13,586 nt of DNA. It comes from Patescibacteria group bacterium. GTDB taxonomy: Bacteria > Patescibacteriota > Minisyncoccia > Phycocordibacterales > Phycocordibacteraceae. The stretch covers positions 1 to 13,586 of the forward strand of contig JAFAQP010000009.1 in assembly GCA_019246385.1 (NCBI GenBank), given 5' to 3'. The notes beneath the pieces were generated by a model that was not told the DNA's origin, made no database searches, and saw only the letters and a list, made by a program, of their open reading frames with translations. How positions within the stretch are numbered: position 1 is the stretch's first letter; every line of letters begins with the position of its first letter. Shown here in pieces: positions 11,558 to 13,586 of the stretch. The translations under genes and the position numbers were made by a program.

Positions 11558-12154
11558 ATGAAGATCGCCGTTTTGGTTTCCGGGCAGGGTTCTATCCTCG
11601 AAGCGCTTATCAGGGAGCGCGTACCAATCGCCCTTGTCGCGGGAGATCGCGAATGTCGGGCGCTTGAAGCCGCCGAGAATGCAGGCATTCCGACAGAGCT
11701 TGTCGAACGAGGCGACTTCGGAGCGAGTTTTGACCGCCATGAGTACACGGAAAGACTGATGCATGTTCTTAAAACGTACGGGATAGAGCTGGTCGCTATG
11801 GCGGGATTCATGACCTTCCTTTCCGAAGAATTCTTCGAAAATTTCGGTGGAAGAGTCCTCAATACGCACCCTTCCCTTCTCCCGCGCTTCAAAGGAGACC
11901 ATGCAGTCCGTGACGCTCTCGAATCTGGCGCACAGGAAACTGGATGCACCATCCACATTGCAACTGAAAAACTCGACGAAGGACAAATAATCGCCCAGGA
12001 AACAGTACCGATACATGAGGGCGATACGGTCGATGCTCTACACGAAAGGATCAAGCAAGCGGAACGCAGACTGTATCCGAGGATACTCAAGGACATTGTT
12101 TCGGGAGAGCTTGCCCTTCCTCGGAAGGAGGATATAATCAAAAGCGACAATTGA
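11558..12154 (+). CDS. purN: Phosphoribosylglycinamide formyltransferase
   Basis: Transfers a formyl group from 10-formyl-THF to GAR in purine synthesis. 198 residues, the family's usual length. The N-terminal KIAVLVSGQGSILEALI is the phosphate-binding start (the common GNGSN is GQGSI here). The catalytic core is LVAMAGFMTFLSEEF, then VLNTHPSLLPRFKGDHAV (Asn102, His104) and LDEGQIIAQETVPI (Asp140). I chose the ATG at 11558 since the N-terminal strand starts there; the frame is open to a TTG 6 codons upstream. It is divergent from guaB across a 45-bp gap. The SAM riboswitch and metK follow; the aptamer begins 5 nt after the purN stop, so readthrough into metK would pass through the riboswitch. 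Other pur genes are not in the window. Confidence 0.93.
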   Translation: MKIAVLVSGQGSILEALIRERVPIALVAGDRECRALEAAENAGIPTELVERGDFGASFDRHEYTERLMHVLKTYGIELVAMAGFMTFLSEEFFENFGGRVLNTHPSLLPRFKGDHAVRDALESGAQETGCTIHIATEKLDEGQIIAQETVPIHEGDTVDALHERIKQAERRLYPRILKDIVSGELALPRKEDIIKSDN

Positions 12155-12158
12155 ATAC

Positions 12159-12272
12159 GTATCAAGAGCGCGGGATCTTCGAAAGAAAATAGAGATTTGG
12201 CTCGAATCCGCCGGCAACCCTAAGGTAGCAAACGCCTCGAACGGGTGCTTCCAACCCTTCGGGGAAAGATGC
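12159..12272 (+). ncRNA. SAM-I (S-box) riboswitch aptamer upstream of metK
   Basis: Class hallmarks in order: GTATCAAGAGCGC (P1 5' side and kink-turn, 12159-), a P2 arm with a long AT-rich tip, GGCTCGAATCCGCCGGCAAC (12199-12218; the GGCAACC core), GGTAGCAAACGCC, GGGTGCTTCCAACCC (P3 region), a CCCTTCGGGG P4 hairpin, and GAAAGATGC closing P1 (GTATC 12159-12163 with GATGC 12268-12272). It binds S-adenosylmethionine and represses metK by feedback. P1 is short (5 bp). A SAM-I/IV variant is the alternative. Confidence 0.9.
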
Positions 12273-12282
12273 TTAACAACCT

Positions 12283-12310
12283 CTCTCCTTATCAAGGAGA
12301 GATTTTATTA
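12283..12310 (+). terminator. Expression-platform hairpin of the SAM riboswitch
   Basis: CTCTCCTT (12283-12290), an ATC loop, AAGGAGAG (12294-12301), then ATTTTATTAT. It acts as a transcription terminator with a modest U tract. The 3' arm contains AAGGAG, but this is about 20 nt from the metK ATG, too far for simple SD masking. I could not identify the antiterminator strand. Confidence 0.62.
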
Positions 12311-12321
12311 TCTATCTCATC

Positions 12322-13374
12322 ATGCTTCATTTACTCAAAACATATACGACCGAATCAGTCACGGCAGGCCATCCGGACAAAGTGTGCGACCAGATCTCCG
12401 ATGCGATCCTTGACGCGTGCCTCACCGAAGATCCACTTTCGCGCGTTGCGGTCGAGACGTTCGGCAGCCACGGATGCCTCATGATAGGCGGAGAGGTCAA
12501 GACCAAAGCGAGCGTCGATTACGAAGCTATCGCGCGGCAGGTATATGCGGATATAGGCTATACGGAACAATTGGAAATATTTGAACGCGTCGCGAAACAA
12601 TCGGGGGATATCGCCATGGGTGTTGATACCGGCGGCGCGGGCGATCAGGGGATCATGTACGGATATGCGACGGATGAGACGAAAGAAATGCTTCCTTTGG
12701 GCGTCGTTCTTGCGCACGCTCTCGCAAAACGCCTCGAGAGCCTCCGGAGGGATGGCACGCTTCCCTGGGCGCGACCAGACGGAAAGACCCAGGTCACCAT
12801 TTCAAGCGGAAAAGTGGTAACGGCCCTCACATCGACACAGCACGCCGAAGAAGCTTCGCAGGAAGAGATACGAGCCGATCTTATAGAACATTTATTCACG
12901 CCAGTTCTCGGGAGCACTGAAGGCATCGAGATACTCGTCAATCCGACCGGAAAATTCACCGTCGGCGGCTTTGCCGCCGACGCCGGCCTCACCGGCCGGA
13001 AAATAATGGTAGACACGTACGGCGGACTCATGCCGCATGGCGGCGGAGCATTTTCCGGAAAAGATGCGACGAAAGTCGACCGTTCGGCCGCGTACATGTG
13101 CCGATTCGTCGCGAAGAATCTGGTAGCAAACGGCTACGGCAAAAAAGTATTGGTCACAGTTGCTTATGCGATAGGCCGCGCCGATCCGGTCATGGTCGAA
13201 GCGTTTGATGACTCGGGAAAAGATCTGACCGATATCGTAACGAAGCAATTTGATTTCAGGCCGCGCGCCATCATCGAGCGCCTGGGTCTCACCCGTCCGA
13301 TATTTCGGGACACAGCCGCATACGGACATTTCGGCGTTTCCGGGCGGCCCTGGGAAAAGGTTGAGAAGATCTAG
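12322..13374 (+). CDS. metK: S-adenosylmethionine synthase
   Basis: Makes SAM from methionine and ATP in the cytosol. 350 residues, against about 380-400 in most bacteria. Motifs: YTTESVTAGHPDKVCDQISD (ATP and methionine site, His17), GAGDQGIMYGYA (105-116, signature 1), and GGGAFSGKDATKVDRSAAY (240-258, the P-loop-like signature 2), ending YGHFGVSGRPWEK. The start ATG gives a 7-residue lead-in before the conserved T-E-S-V, the normal position; no Shine-Dalgarno is near it. Expression is controlled by the SAM-I riboswitch just upstream. The stop codon overlaps the convergent membrane gene's stop in a shared CTAG. Confidence 0.97.
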   Translation: MLHLLKTYTTESVTAGHPDKVCDQISDAILDACLTEDPLSRVAVETFGSHGCLMIGGEVKTKASVDYEAIARQVYADIGYTEQLEIFERVAKQSGDIAMGVDTGGAGDQGIMYGYATDETKEMLPLGVVLAHALAKRLESLRRDGTLPWARPDGKTQVTISSGKVVTALTSTQHAEEASQEEIRADLIEHLFTPVLGSTEGIEILVNPTGKFTVGGFAADAGLTGRKIMVDTYGGLMPHGGGAFSGKDATKVDRSAAYMCRFVAKNLVANGYGKKVLVTVAYAIGRADPVMVEAFDDSGKDLTDIVTKQFDFRPRAIIERLGLTRPIFRDTAAYGHFGVSGRPWEKVEKI

Positions 13375-13586
13375 GCGACCAGGTATCCGCCGAGAACAAG
13401 AAGACACGCCGCTCCGAACTTCCACACGAAACGCGACCGGTCGAGTTTTTCGTGAAGAGGCATTTTGAGAATGGCCTGTGCCGTCCCTGTAACTGCAAAA
13501 AGCACGAGCGGAAATAACGCCTCAAACGCGTTTACCTGGGATACGGCGGCAAAAATGACTGCCTGGCCCAATAAAAGCGCGTACAT
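13371..13586 (-). CDS. C-terminal part of a multi-pass membrane protein (EamA/DMT-like?)
   Basis: The last 71 or so codons of a gene whose 5' part lies beyond the right edge; the ATG at the very edge need not be the start. The visible part has hydrophobic segments LLLGQAVIFAAVS, ALFPLVLFAVTGTAQAIL and FGAACLLVLGGYLVA, separated by a basic loop KMPLHEKLDRSRF. The small size of the helices, the Gly/Ala content and the ending G-G-Y-L-V resemble the end of an EamA/DMT-type permease, but this is a weak guess. It converges on metK, sharing the 4-bp CTAG. Confidence 0.6.
   Translation of the reverse strand: MYALLLGQAVIFAAVSQVNAFEALFPLVLFAVTGTAQAILKMPLHEKLDRSRFVWKFGAACLLVLGGYLVA

Noticed and set aside
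11482..12165. 227-codon minus-strand ORF opposite purN
   Set aside because: Longer than purN but antisense to all its catalytic motifs; Ser/Arg-rich with no recognisable domain.
12645..13425. 150- and 177-codon minus-strand ORFs opposite metK
   Set aside because: Shadows of metK in GC-richer DNA; no motifs.
1..13586. CRISPR array, transposase, integrase, rRNA
   Set aside because: No regularly spaced repeats and no matching protein motifs were found on either strand.

Overview
Organism. The window looks like a piece of a Candidate Phyla Radiation (Patescibacteria, Parcubacteria-like) genome. This is an inference, not a database match. It rests on compact proteins (an IMP dehydrogenase without CBS domains, a 350-residue MetK), a tRNA gene without an encoded CCA end, many start codons placed 5-9 nt after a -10 box with no Shine-Dalgarno, and DUF5666/DUF5946-type proteins. 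TGA is used as a stop (guaB, purN), which argues against the recoded SR1/Gracilibacteria groups. Most genes lie on the minus strand.

Layout. (A) 1-1.8 kb: 5' part of a DUF5946 gene running off the window, a guanine/nucleoside deaminase, a VOC protein, and a small plus-strand secreted or anchored protein with CPPGA(Y/F)C repeats that sits between two 17-bp direct repeats. (B) 1.8-5.5 kb: GT2 glycosyltransferase with an overlapping micro-ORF, then an ECF sigma/anti-sigma locus. The locus has a membrane anti-sigma-like protein, the sigma factor, a secreted helical protein and a small membrane protein; the last shares its extracytoplasmic tail with the anti-sigma protein. A 92-residue membrane-anchored protein follows. 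(C) 5.5-9.8 kb: a two-component system and its apparent targets. These are DUF1697 plus a RibD/DHFR-like reductase, histidine kinase plus OmpR-type regulator, an M15/VanY-type peptidase, and a DUF5666 protein. Four promoters here carry the same TTTACA-N5-TTTACA direct repeat with an 11-bp period, so this is probably one local regulon. The block is flanked by two diverged copies of a ~55-bp repeat, one touching the 3' end of tRNA-Gln(CTG). (D) 10.0-10.5 kb: tRNA-Gln, then on the plus strand a consensus-like promoter, a highly structured leader with mutually exclusive antiterminator and terminator helices, and a 49-codon ORF for a possible CCHC zinc mini-protein. (E) 10.46-13.59 kb: a core-type metabolic block with guaB (minus), purN (plus), a SAM-I riboswitch, metK (plus), and the end of a convergent membrane protein gene.

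How it fits together. Blocks A-C look accessory and envelope- or stress-oriented: two signal-transduction systems with secreted partners, a peptidoglycan peptidase and a glycosyltransferase. Block E is purine and SAM metabolism. The most novel-looking elements are the orphan attenuator/riboswitch-like leader at 10113-10283, the four-box regulon, and the tail motif shared by the anti-sigma protein and its small membrane neighbour. No transposase, integrase, CRISPR array or rRNA was seen.
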